Positions 43,445-52,722 of a stretch of 64,000 nt of DNA are shown one piece after another. The stretch's first letter is position 1. The number at the start of each line of letters is the position of its first letter. The notes below the pieces were generated by a model that saw only the letters and a list, made by a program, of their open reading frames with translations, did no database searches and had not been told where the DNA came from. A program made the translations under genes and the position numbers. The DNA is from Aurantiochytrium sp. KH105 (lineage: Eukaryota > Sar > Bigyra > Thraustochytrida > Thraustochytriidae), in assembly GCA_003116975.1 (NCBI GenBank), contig BGKB01000079.1, positions 186,001-250,000 of the forward strand, in the 5' to 3' direction.

Positions 43445-45691
43445 CTATGTGCGTTTGGTCTTTTCGGAAAGGGTGTCCCGCTTTGTTGCAGCTCGGCCAA
43501 AGGCCTTGCACGAACGCGAGACAACAATGGCCAGAACTGCAATGAGCAGAAGCGCCGTGGCGATTTCTTCAGGAACGCCATAGTGATATCCAAGCGAGGT
43601 GTTGGCGAGCACAGCAGAGTCTGTCGCGAGGGTCTGAAACTGGCGGGAAATAGACTTGTACTTTTGCGGAAGATCATCACGTAAGACAACACCGCGGTGG
43701 ACGATGCGATAGGTCCCCGAGTCCTGGTCCTCCGGAACGATCCACTGACATGTGCAGGTGCTGAAGATTGCCCAACGGCTGCGCCAAAAAAAACGGAGAT
43801 TCCAGTCGTGATCGTTGGCAATCGTTGTCCAAGTTGACGAGTCCGCTGCCTTGGTCTGCACGTCGCAGAATGACTTGATGAGAAACTGGCTGTTGAGCGG
43901 CCGCGCGCACCAAAACGTAGCCTCCACGAGGTCTCCACGAGCGTACTGCTGACCAAGTGGCACATCGGTAAGTGTGTCGCCAAGCTTGACGCCTGGAGGA
44001 AAGCGAGCATTGTCATCAAGCATTTTGGTGGCAACGTCAAGGGGTGCGGTTCGACCCTCTGCAACAAAAACCGGAGCAGCAAGAGTCTGCGCCTCGGGCC
44101 CATCTTCAATGATGCGCGTGAGCATGTCTTGAATGGCGCGGAGCTGATTGCGGCCAAAATGCGTTGATGCACCTTCGTAGTGCTGGACGTCGTACTCCTC
44201 CGCGGTGGCAAGGTATCCAGCATACGCGTTACTGCACGCTAGAACTTCGACGTGTTCGACATCACGCGAGGCCTTTGTAAGGGCGCTACGGACGGTGTCG
44301 CGAATGCGCCGACCCGACATGGTGGTCACCTCAAAGGGCAGCACGGCCAAAGCTAAACCGCCGATGGAGACGACTTGGACGGGAAGGACGCGAGGCGTGG
44401 CTGGAGGATCTGTGAGCCCTGTGGCCAGCGCGCAATCCTTGGGGGCGTGGCATGCCTGCACGTCGTCGGGAATGTCGGTACGGCCGATGATCAGACCTGT
44501 CAAATAGCGCACGAATGATGCGCCCGGAGCGCGGAGACGACCCTCGTAGACCAAGGGTACACCACGGCCATCTTCTGTGCCCGCCAACATTTGCAGACCA
44601 CTGACCGCTGGACAGAGCCCAAGGCCTTCGCGCGTTGTATGAGAGGGAAAGTCGAAGGCAACTTTGCGCGACCAAAGGGACGATTTGAGGAGTGACCACG
44701 GATGTGGGCCGCGGTCAAAAAGCACGGCTTCCGCCGCATTGGCTTGGCAGCGACCAATGACCTCTGCGCTGCGGACAAAGTCGGTGTCGTGGACGCCCGT
44801 AAAGGTACCGTCTCCGCGGTCGACGGTGTTGGGACTCACGTCACCTGCGTCGATTTGAAAGAAAGCCACACTCGTATCTGGGTACTTGGACTCGAGAAGC
44901 CATTCTGCATACCCTTTATTGTCCGAGCTGACCATGTTGTTGGCGCCGACAAGACTGGTTGTGTGCACCGCGAAAAACGTCCACAACGCGGCGACCTTGG
45001 GCTCTCCATCCGCCTCATCGATTACCCTTACGACTGTCATTTTGTTATTTTTCACGTCGTTGTAGCGGGCGCGCTCCTCGGCCGGGTTGGCCATGTAGGC
45101 GCCCATTGACCGCTGTGCGCTGCAATTGCGAATCTCGGTCCAGGTAACCTCGAGACGGCGTGGAGCGCGTAGCGTATAGGCGTCCTGGACCGCCTTGACA
45201 ATACGTGCCGTGACCATGTCAAAATGCACCGGAGAGAAGCCGAGCACGGTAAGATAGTATAGATAGAACGAGTGAAGGCCGCCAGGTCCAGAGTGCGTGT
45301 GTTGCGCATGAATGACAATATTGTCAGCTGTGAATTCTCCATCGGGAAAGAGTTCTACCAATTTCGTGACAACAGCTTCATGCAAGGCAAGAGGAATGCT
45401 GTGGATGTCGCAGTGAATGAGCGCCACGAGACTTCCGTTTGCATCCTCGATGACGTAGGCACGTACGAAAAGCCTATTGAGGAGGCCTTTGGCGCGCTGG
45501 AGCATATCCGCGTAGCCCATCATTGTTTGACCTGCGACAGGTCCTGTCACGTCTTGCTTTGCAATGCCCACGTTGAAGACACCATCACGCTCACTTGCAG
45601 TGGCAGAAGTCATGACTGGCGTTATCAACGTCGCTATCGTTACGAGCACGAGCGCAAGCACCACAAGGAATCGGGACCTTGGGAACGACAT
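43445..45691 (-). CDS. Neutral ceramidase
   Basis: The 748-residue protein starts at the ATG at 45691. It hydrolyses ceramide to sphingosine and a fatty acid. Residues 1-30 form a signal peptide or anchor (RSRFLVVLALVLVTIATLI). The family N-terminus NVGIAKQDVTGPVAGQTMMGYA is present, then GLLNRLFVRAY. Zinc-site motifs are seen at HCDIHSIP (about 93), HTHSGPGG (131-138) and AVHTTSL (H243). The nucleophile motif NMVSSDNKGYA (Ser256 by family alignment) follows. The C-terminal beta domain ends with a hydrophobic helix, EIATALLLIAVLAIVV, near residue 715 and a short Lys/Arg-rich tail. This predicts a second membrane anchor with the tail cytosolic. The enzyme should therefore act in the secretory pathway or at the cell surface. 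Confidence 0.95.
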   Translation of the reverse strand: MSFPRSRFLVVLALVLVTIATLITPVMTSATASERDGVFNVGIAKQDVTGPVAGQTMMGYADMLQRAKGLLNRLFVRAYVIEDANGSLVALIHCDIHSIPLALHEAVVTKLVELFPDGEFTADNIVIHAQHTHSGPGGLHSFYLYYLTVLGFSPVHFDMVTARIVKAVQDAYTLRAPRRLEVTWTEIRNCSAQRSMGAYMANPAEERARYNDVKNNKMTVVRVIDEADGEPKVAALWTFFAVHTTSLVGANNMVSSDNKGYAEWLLESKYPDTSVAFFQIDAGDVSPNTVDRGDGTFTGVHDTDFVRSAEVIGRCQANAAEAVLFDRGPHPWSLLKSSLWSRKVAFDFPSHTTREGLGLCPAVSGLQMLAGTEDGRGVPLVYEGRLRAPGASFVRYLTGLIIGRTDIPDDVQACHAPKDCALATGLTDPPATPRVLPVQVVSIGGLALAVLPFEVTTMSGRRIRDTVRSALTKASRDVEHVEVLACSNAYAGYLATAEEYDVQHYEGASTHFGRNQLRAIQDMLTRIIEDGPEAQTLAAPVFVAEGRTAPLDVATKMLDDNARFPPGVKLGDTLTDVPLGQQYARGDLVEATFWCARPLNSQFLIKSFCDVQTKAADSSTWTTIANDHDWNLRFFWRSRWAIFSTCTCQWIVPEDQDSGTYRIVHRGVVLRDDLPQKYKSISRQFQTLATDSAVLANTSLGYHYGVPEEIATALLLIAVLAIVVSRSCKAFGRAATKRDTLSEKTKRT

Positions 45692-46508
45692 GATGGGTTC
45701 GGTATCGTTTGTGTGAGCGAGGATGATAGTGTTTTTGTTGCGCGAAGGGGTCGCCCGATGAATGGCAAGATACCCTCCCACCACTGTCAGGCAGATTATC
45801 TGCTTCTCCAGCGTCAGGTTTGTTATGTCGACCCTTGGTCGTTCTTTGCTTATCAGCAGCTGCCTCTGCGCATCGCACGCCTCTCGCGGGCTCAGCGCCC
45901 TGCGCCGTACCTCACTCACTTGCCCACGACGCCCACTCGCGTCTCCAAAAAGCTTCCTTCCTGCTCTGCTCTGACCAGAAAAGAAAAGAAAAGAAAAGAA
46001 AAAATCTCAATTGGCGCAACCCAAAATTGCTCTCAGACCCGTTTTCTGCACCTGTTCCGTACCTGTTCCTTCCCTTGATTCCCTCCCTATTTTAGACGTT
46101 ACGGTAACCGCCTTCGCTTGCAGGCGTTTCTCCAACCGCCTTCGCGACGGCCTTTTTCCTTCCGATCACCTTACCCGATGCCCTAACCCTAGCCTTGCTC
46201 CGGTCATCAATGAGGGAAGGGGCGGCGCGGGTGGAGGCGGGCGCGGCGCGGGATTAAGGCGGGAGAGCGCGTGCGGAGGGGCCATAGAAAAGGCCGCGGA
46301 GGGAAGGGAGGGAAGGGAGGAGGGCGGGGGCGGAGGGGCGGCAAGTGGGTTATAGCGCGGGCGCAAGTGGAGAAAGGCGGGGCGGCAAGTGCGGCTCGGG
46401 GCGGCGGCAAGGGCGCGAAAGCAAGGGAGGGGAGGAGGCGCGGCGTAGCAGCAGCAGATTGGAAAGCAGCGAGGCAGCAAGGAGCAGCAACGCAGCGAGA
46501 CCAGCAGG
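45692..46508. promoter_or_regulatory. Divergent intergenic region between ceramidase and RPS13
   Basis: About 820 bases. A GAAAA repeat lies at 45980-46000. The telomere-like CCCTAACCCTAG lies at 46181-46192, about 320 bases before the RPS13 ATG. A G-rich GGAGGGAAGGGAGG leader follows. No extra gene is seen. Confidence 0.55.
46181..46192. promoter_or_regulatory. Telo-box-like CCCTAACCCTAG upstream of RPS13
   Basis: Nearly two telomere repeat units (CCCTAA) lie in the promoter region of a ribosomal protein gene. In plants, telo-boxes (AAACCCTA) are known promoter elements of ribosomal protein genes. A similar role here is inference from position and sequence. Confidence 0.4.
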
Positions 46509-46805
46509 ATGGGCCGCGTGTACGGCAATGGCAAGGGCATGTCCGGCAGCGCGCTGCCCTACAAGCGCACGCCGCCCTCATGGCTCAAGATCTCCCCCGA
46601 GGTACGTGCCTCGCGCGCGCCGAGCGCGCCGTGGCGAGGTTGCCGTGGATGAGATGGATGGAGGCGCGCCGCCACCACTGGCTGGCGGGGCGTGGCTTAT
46701 CTCCGTCTCTCTTGCGTTGGCGTGCGGTCGTGCTGTGTGGAAGACGCACGCCAGGGCGAGAGCAGACGAAAGGACGTGGGCAACTACTACGATCTCAGAT
46801 TATGG

Positions 46806-46836
<31 letters not shown>

Positions 46837-47469
46837 AGTGACGATGACGAAGGATGAGACAATGAAAACTGACATTTGTGCGATGCTGATTGGTTGCGTG
46901 CCCCCCCATTCCCTCTCTCTTTCCCGTCCATTTGCTCGGGTGCTGATGTGACGTTTGCTGTGTGTGGAACAACAGGAGGTCGAGTCGCAGTGCTGCAAGC
47001 TCGCCAAGAAGGGCCTGAACCCCTCCCAGATCGGTGTCATCCTGCGTGACTCCCATGGCATCGCCCAGGTCCGCAGCATGCTCGGCCACAAGATCTCCCG
47101 TATTCTCAAGAAGAACGGTCTCGCCGCTGAGCTCCCGGAGGACCTTTACTTTCTGATCAAGAAGGCTGTGTCGATGCGTAAGCACCTCGAGCGCAACCGC
47201 CGCGACAAGAGCGCCAAGTACTCGCTTATTCTCCTTGAGTCCCGCATCCACGTAAGTTTCCGTTTCCCTTCATTCCTCATGCATGGTGTGTGGCCTTTGC
47301 GCCAGCCCACGTTCCCACTCGCCCCAGACAAACATTTTTACTGACAGCTAGACCACCTCTTTTTCTCATTACGAAAACATAGCGCCTCTCCCGCTACTAC
47401 AAGCGCACCAAGCACTTGCCCCCTACCTGGCGCTACGAGTCGAGCACCGCCTCTGCTCTCGTTGCGTAA
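46509..47469 (+). CDS. RPS13: 40S ribosomal protein S13 (uS15)
   Basis: Three exons, 46509-46601, 46976-47251 and 47383-47469, encode exactly 151 residues, the usual eukaryotic length. Both introns (374 and 131 bases) are GT-AG and phase 0. Exon 1 begins [20 protein letters not shown]. Exon 2 holds the core uS15 helices with [20 protein letters not shown] and [13 protein letters not shown]. Exon 3 gives [20 protein letters not shown] and the conserved end STASALVA. The protein is a small-subunit component bound to 18S rRNA helices of the central domain. Intron 1 contains a GTT/GGT-rich tract and GATGA/CTGA-like words, but I could not assemble a convincing snoRNA. This gene is the best splicing reference in the window. 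Confidence 0.98.
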
Positions 47470-47536
47470 ATCATCAAGCAAACCGAGTTTTTTACGCATC
47501 TCCCTTGTCTTATCTTTTGCTTTGTCTTCTTCCCCT

Positions 47537-47569
<33 letters not shown>

Positions 47570-48245
47570 AGGCATGCTTTCTTGTTGTGTCGTCCAAGAC
47601 TGCCGTACTCCGATTGTTATCCTCGTTCTCAGCGCCGAGCACGATCGAATTATTCTTTTTTCCAACATTACATCCCGACCGTCTGCAGCTGAGATCTCTA
47701 TTGCTGCTGTTGCTGCTACTACTGATGATCCCCCCAGAGCTCTCTCCCTCAGTTTCTCCTGAGCCTGGCAGGGGACAACTATCAGCCAGGAAACAGCTGC
47801 GGTCGCTGCCAATAATCAAGGTTATACCCCTGGTAGGCCTGTACCCACCCCTTCTCATTGCAATGCGGAGAGCCCTTTGAAGACGAACAAACACTGGTTT
47901 CTTGATACCTTCCACTTCAAGTTGTATGTTACTACTAGGCCTAGTAGTCGTCGGCCGGCCCACCAGCGCGAGCAATTCCAAGACGAGCGTCGACGCGGCG
48001 GTCGGGACGGAGCAGCGGGCGCCTTCGGGCAGCAAGCCCTCGCGCCACGACTGCAGCTTTCCCGGGCGCGCGTGCCCTCTCCACAGGCCCGGGTCGCCGT
48101 CGTCGCCGTCTGTCTGCGATTGGACATTTCCCGCCCCTCGTTCTGTAGTAGGGTGGAAAAGGGGCCGTGCGTGCGTGCGTGCGTCCGTGCGTGCACAACG
48201 ACACCAAGCTACGCGTAGATCTCGGACAGCCACAAGGCAAGAATA
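47470..48245. other. Intergenic region with CTTG repeat and 18-bp palindrome
   Basis: About 780 bases hold (CTTG)8 at 47537-47568 in the RPS13 3' flank and the perfect palindrome ACTACTAGGCCTAGTAGT at 47931-47948. A GTGCGTGCGTGCGT run lies near 48165. No gene is seen. Confidence 0.55.
47537..47568. repeat. CTTG tetranucleotide repeat, eight units
   Basis: Eight perfect CTTG units lie about 70 bases after the RPS13 stop codon. They use the same unit as the array at 25747-25786. Confidence 0.95.
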
Positions 48246-48860
48246 ATGGCGGACGCCCTCGAAGACGGGCGCGTGTACCTGCCAAAGCCAGAAGATCGTC
48301 GACGAAGCACGTTAAACTCGACGCTCTCGGGCGCCTCGTCTACCGATGGGAGACTCTGCTGCTCGACGTGCGTGGCGCTCATGCACGCTTTCAATGGACC
48401 ATTGGTATTAATTTGGCGATTTCTTTTCGCGCTCGGCGTCGTGTCGATCATTGGCAACTTTTTTGCCGTGTGTGTGCTCTTGGCGACCCCGCGATTCGCG
48501 CTGCTGGTGCAGCGAAATTCATTAGGGGGCTCAAGTGCCGAAGTGGCCGTCCTTGTGTTTGCCTATATTATCGCTGCGATTCTGCTGCCCCTTATGGTGA
48601 CCACAAATTGGAATGCTGCCTCTGGAAACGACTTTGACGCGCTTGCGACTTCGAATCCGAAGCGTATCGTTTTAGCTGCAGTCACCTTCATCCTCGGCAC
48701 GGGGCTTTTGCTTTCCGGAAGCGTGGCAACCTTTGCTATTTTCTCAGCCATTGTGGCTATTCTCACGCCCATGGTTGTAATTCTTGTCAGCGTACTGCAT
48801 CTTCGTTCGGTTCAAAGACAAGTGCAGAAGAAATCATCCACTTCAAGCGACGACCCGTAG
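48246..48860 (+). CDS. Four-transmembrane protein of unknown function
   Basis: The 204-residue protein starts at the ATG at 48246. A polar, Cys-containing N-terminus of about 50 residues is followed by hydrophobic segments at about 53-80 (LVLIWRFLFALGVVSIIGNF), 98-118 (VAVLVFAYIIAAILLPLMV), 137-158 and 160-186. A short Lys/Ser-rich tail follows. This predicts four membrane spans with both ends on the same side. I do not recognise the family. Codon usage matches neighbours and there is no sign of an intron. Confidence 0.7.
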   Translation: MADALEDGRVYLPKPEDRRRSTLNSTLSGASSTDGRLCCSTCVALMHAFNGPLVLIWRFLFALGVVSIIGNFFAVCVLLATPRFALLVQRNSLGGSSAEVAVLVFAYIIAAILLPLMVTTNWNAASGNDFDALATSNPKRIVLAAVTFILGTGLLLSGSVATFAIFSAIVAILTPMVVILVSVLHLRSVQRQVQKKSSTSSDDP

Positions 48861-49884
48861 TGTTGAGTTCTATGCGTTTTCCTGTTTGCTGAACCCCCTG
48901 TATGTGATTTTAAATGATAATAAAAAGAAAGGGAGAAGGAGAACGAAGTCTTCAATCATTGTCTCCTCTTTGCTCAATGCTTGCTATGCCAAAGCTGTAA
49001 TAAACGGTCATCTCTATCACCGAAATCGCAGCCTGCTGCTCCTGCTAAGCTACGCAACGTCCCATCATCGTGTCGAGCCCACTTTCGCAGGACAAATGTC
49101 TGGTGCGAGTTTGGTGAAAGAAGAAAAGACGTTGCGATACCTATGCTTTTCCTCATTCGTCAGCGAGCTCCTTTTTTGTGAGGACTCACAGAAAGAGAAA
49201 AGTAACTGCTGATTATCATGGGGTGGCATCATGCAGCTAGCTGGTAATCTATCACCTTCATCTTGACCAGCAACATCACGAGATGGGTCTGCTGCCATTG
49301 ACAGGTCAGAAGCAGCAGCTATTTTCCTCGAGAGAGCTTCGCGTCATGCGCCAACTCCAGACCACCGGCCAGTCCATGGACTTTGATGCGACCGCTACGC
49401 TTCAATTTCATTCCTGTCCTGGTGCACACGCACATTATATTTCCTGTTCAATCGCCCAACGCTTGCTTCATTTCATCGTGCGCACGGCAGCCGCAACCGC
49501 AGCTGGCGACGGAGTTCGTGTCCTTGCCGCCGCTGCCGACAGCGCGACTGCGAGTTTACCTTTCATTCGGCCTTTGATGTGGCGGCTGGTGGAACGCACA
49601 AGGTGTGTATAGAGCATTAAAGTTGTGCATACTACAATGTATACGTAAGCGGCGGGACGAAGAAGGTCGAGGACAAAGCGGAGACTCGCGGCGCAAGCAA
49701 AACTCGAACAGCGCGCCACGGCCTGACGAGCCGAGGACGGCAGTGAAAGGCAGGTGGACGGTCGCGCGAACACGCGAGGCCGTACGCTTTTCGAAAAGGA
49801 GGAGGACGAAACGCCGCCGGCAGGCCTTGCCCTTTCGTGCTGCCGGGGACGGCAGCCAGTCCTCTGCGAAGGCAGGAGGGGAAG
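48861..49884. other. Intergenic region, one weak ORF
   Basis: About 1 kb. AATAAA-like AATAATAAAAAG lies at 48918. A 109-codon frame with an ATG runs from 49283 to 49612 on +, but it is alanine/serine-rich and has no motif, so I do not call it. No RNA gene is seen. Confidence 0.45.
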
Positions 49885-50754
49885 ATGACGGCGTCCGGCG
49901 CGGCGTCCAAGCCGGCCATCTGCCTCGCGCATGGACTCATCAACCCACTGGCCAATGCGTGCGACACCATCATGCGGCGCACATACTTTACGGGGATCCC
50001 TGAGTTTCTCCGTGGCATGGGGTATCGGGTCCTCGAGCCGCAAGTGAGCTTCATGGGCCATGTGCACGAGCGCGCGGCGCAGCTTCGAGAGCAAATTTCA
50101 GGCTGGGAGGAGCGTGAAAAAGGGGAGCGCGTGATTCTTGTGGGTCATTCAATGGGCGGCTTGGACGCACGCTGGATGATTTCACAGCTGCAGGGCGATG
50201 AATTGGTCAAATCTCTCGTCTCTGTAGGCACGCCTCACCGTGGGACGTGCGTCGCCGACACGGTTGTCGACGGCCTCACACCCGTTGCGCGCTACTACGA
50301 TCACCTTGACTCGATGGGTTGGAGCATTCGCGCTCTTGAATGCCTGACACGCTCATATATGCAAGAGGAATTCAATCCAGCGTGCCAAAACTCGCCTGAC
50401 GTCGAGTACTACTCTGTGTCTGGCATCGCGGACCCAGAGACTGCAGCGGCCATCATTCGCCCCATTTTCAAAATCATGCTGCGCGAGGAAGGTGCGAGCG
50501 ATGGCCTTGTCAGCCTCGAATCATCCAAGTGGGGCACGCACCTCGGCACCTTTCCGGTGGATCACATTGAGCAGATTTTCCTCACGCCACCGGCGATTGC
50601 CATGTATCACTCATTACTCGAGGCTGTCGATCCGGAAAAGGTTGTTGTGCCTCCTGCAAAGGATGTTGCGGAGGCCATCAAGGCAAGCGAGCAAAAGTTG
50701 CACATTGCTCAGGATCCTTCCGGGCCGACATCAGCAAGATTCATGGCGAGCTAG
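49885..50754 (+). CDS. Bacterial-type triacylglycerol lipase (alpha/beta hydrolase)
   Basis: The 289-residue protein starts at the ATG at 49885 (GGGAAGATGAC). The sequence follows Pseudomonas/Burkholderia family I lipases: the oxyanion-hole motif LAHGL at about 14-18, then YFTGIPEFLRGMGYRV, and the nucleophile elbow VGHSMGG with Ser89. VGTPHRG at about 114-120 is diagnostic of this lipase class. Candidate catalytic Asp206 lies in SDGLVSLES, and His227 in PVDHIEQIF. No signal peptide is visible, so it is probably intracellular. Secreted bacterial relatives need a signal. It likely hydrolyses triacylglycerol or other acyl esters. The bacterial resemblance could mean transfer or an old eukaryotic branch; a tree would be needed to decide. 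Confidence 0.9.
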   Translation: MTASGAASKPAICLAHGLINPLANACDTIMRRTYFTGIPEFLRGMGYRVLEPQVSFMGHVHERAAQLREQISGWEEREKGERVILVGHSMGGLDARWMISQLQGDELVKSLVSVGTPHRGTCVADTVVDGLTPVARYYDHLDSMGWSIRALECLTRSYMQEEFNPACQNSPDVEYYSVSGIADPETAAAIIRPIFKIMLREEGASDGLVSLESSKWGTHLGTFPVDHIEQIFLTPPAIAMYHSLLEAVDPEKVVVPPAKDVAEAIKASEQKLHIAQDPSGPTSARFMAS

Positions 50755-51363
50755 AAAACGACGTCACCTTTCGTACCAGAACGTACCACAGCGGAACGAA
50801 AGAGTCATGGCGTGGGAGCTTTTCAGTCAGGTGTAGTTAGGAGTAGTCAGGTATAGTCAGGTAGTCGGACAGGTAGGCAGACATTTAGTCATGGAGCGGA
50901 GCAGTCAGTGAGCTTCCCGCTGGCTGTTGTTGGCGAGCTCGTCAAAAGCAAAGTCCTCTTGACCTGTCCGATATTTTTAGATCGCGAGCTGCTTGGGCTT
51001 CGTTCGGAGCATTTGTTTGTCTTCGTCTTTGAACAACCCCCCCCCCCCCCCCCCCGCATTGCTCTGTTCGTCAACAGGTTCGCGCGCACTTGCAAACAAA
51101 CACACCAGCAAGCAAGCAAACTAGCAAACAGGCAAGCAAGCAAACTAGCAAGCAGCAAGCAGCAACATTGTATGTAGGTATTAGTACACCGGAGCTTCCT
51201 CGCCCGCTCATGATCTCTCTCTCTTGATTTGATTTGTTTTGTAAGGAGGCCCGTCCGTCCACGGAGACGCACTTGAGTGAAGGAAGAAGGCAACGGAAGA
51301 TTTTGGTCAGGATGCAAGCGGGCGCAAACAGACGCACGCCGCGTCGAGCGATGGAAACGCTTT
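50755..51363. other. Convergent intergenic region with C19 tract and CAAG repeats
   Basis: About 610 bases. GTAGTCAGGTATAGTCAGGTAGTC repeats lie at about 50835-50865. A run of 19 C lies at 51037-51055. Interrupted CAAG/CAAAC units lie at about 51100-51165. No gene is seen. Confidence 0.6.
51037..51055. repeat. C19 homopolymer
   Basis: An uninterrupted run of 19 C. Homopolymer length is often inaccurate in assemblies. Confidence 0.9.
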
Positions 51364-52722
51364 CTACTGATCGTTGCCATGCGCGCTCGACGGTGACTTG
51401 GGAGACCCCGAATTGTGCGCCTCGTGCTCTCTGTCGTTACTGTCCGTGTTTGCGCCCAAATGCTTGTCTGCAGAGGAGAGACCGTCCATCTCGAACTGCT
51501 CAAAGACGTCTGTACCGCCCTCCATATCCATGTCTGAATCCATCTCCAGGTCCATGTCCATTTGCATGCCACCGGCCACACCCATGCCCATGCTTTCGCC
51601 GGCGGCCTCGAGGTCCTCACCTGCTCGTGAGCCCGGGCCGCTTTCCCCACCCGACATCGCGTTTGCGCCACCATCGCCTCCTACACGTGGACTGCTCGAG
51701 GCATGGCTTGCCGATGATCCGGGGCCTAGCCGCAAAGCTCGCAAATTATGTACCACGCCTGCCGTATCTGGCGCCGGCTGCGTTGCGCCAAGATCGTTCT
51801 GATCCAGGCCGAGGGCCTGTGCTGCCGCTGCTGCGGCGGCCTGCGGGTCTCCACCAGCACCGGAGCGGCCAATCGCAGCCGCAACTGCCAGGGCTCGGTC
51901 CGCAGGCGCAGACGCAGCTACACGCTGCGCGAAGCTAGTATCCTCTGTGAGTGAGCGAATGGCCGAAAAGACCTCCATGCTCGAAGGCTCGAACCTTACG
52001 GAGCGCCCTGCGCCCGGGCCGCCATCGTCGTCGTCGTCTGCGTCGATCAGATCCGAGGCAGGAAAGGCACCGTGGCCGCCATGGCCGCGACCGTGGCCAT
52101 AGTCGTCGCCTGCCTCATCGTCGTCCTCCTCCTCGTCCTCGTCGCCTTCGAGGAGGATGGGAGCGCCAATATCCCCGTCAAAGCTCACGCGCGCGCGCAC
52201 GCGTGGGTCGCGCCGCCTCGTTGCTGATGAGGACCCGCCCTCCACGGCGCCAAACTCGCTTGATCGCATGGGGATCATCTCGTTGCTGCCGCTGCGAGGC
52301 CGGATCCGGAGCGCGTGAAGAACCTGCTTGCTTGACAAGAACCCCGCCGATGGCGCGGATTGTGCCATGTTGCGCGTCCCAAAGGCGCTGGCCCCAGGCG
52401 ACGGCGGTGGCAGCTCGAGGTCTGGCATGCCTCGTGCCAGCATCGAGGGCGCCGGCATGCTGCCGATGATGGGCGCCCGCGGCGCAGGCGCCGACCGTGC
52501 AAAGTTCTTTGAGGCTCCGCGCGCCTCGAGGCCCCCGCGGCCGCGCGCGATCGGGATGGGCCTCGACGACGAGGCCACCGAGGGCGACGCCTCTCCGCCG
52601 CCGCCGCTGCCCACGCTCCCGCCGCCCGCGCCGCCGCCCTCCGCGCCGCCCGCCGCGTCCATGCGCGGCGAGACGTGCCGCGCGCCGCCGCCGCCGCCGC
52701 CGATCGCGCCATCCCCGTGCAT
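51364..52722 (-). CDS. Low-complexity acidic protein of unknown function
   Basis: The 452-residue protein starts at the ATG at 52722; the frame upstream has no ATG and is Arg/Ala-rich. The N-terminal half is Gly/Ala/Ser/Pro-rich with short basic patches. A motif-like stretch, TRRRDPRVRARVSFDGD, near residue 170 precedes an acidic Glu/Asp run. A more ordered helical part follows at about 245-320: VRFEPSSMEVFSAIRSLTED and FAQRVAASAPADRALAVAAA. The tail alternates Met/Asp (QMDMDLEMDSDMDMEGG). I do not recognise the family. The ordered middle segment is what makes it look like a real protein; the rest could be disordered nuclear sequence. Confidence 0.6.
   Translation of the reverse strand: MHGDGAIGGGGGGARHVSPRMDAAGGAEGGGAGGGSVGSGGGGEASPSVASSSRPIPIARGRGGLEARGASKNFARSAPAPRAPIIGSMPAPSMLARGMPDLELPPPSPGASAFGTRNMAQSAPSAGFLSSKQVLHALRIRPRSGSNEMIPMRSSEFGAVEGGSSSATRRRDPRVRARVSFDGDIGAPILLEGDEDEEEDDDEAGDDYGHGRGHGGHGAFPASDLIDADDDDDGGPGAGRSVRFEPSSMEVFSAIRSLTEDTSFAQRVAASAPADRALAVAAAIGRSGAGGDPQAAAAAAAQALGLDQNDLGATQPAPDTAGVVHNLRALRLGPGSSASHASSSPRVGGDGGANAMSGGESGPGSRAGEDLEAAGESMGMGVAGGMQMDMDLEMDSDMDMEGGTDVFEQFEMDGLSSADKHLGANTDSNDREHEAHNSGSPKSPSSAHGNDQ

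Noticed and set aside
46602..46975. Box C/D snoRNA in RPS13 intron 1
   Set aside because: GATGA and CTGA words occur, but no correct C box, D box and terminal stem could be assembled. RPS13 introns host snoRNAs in animals, so a targeted search is still reasonable.
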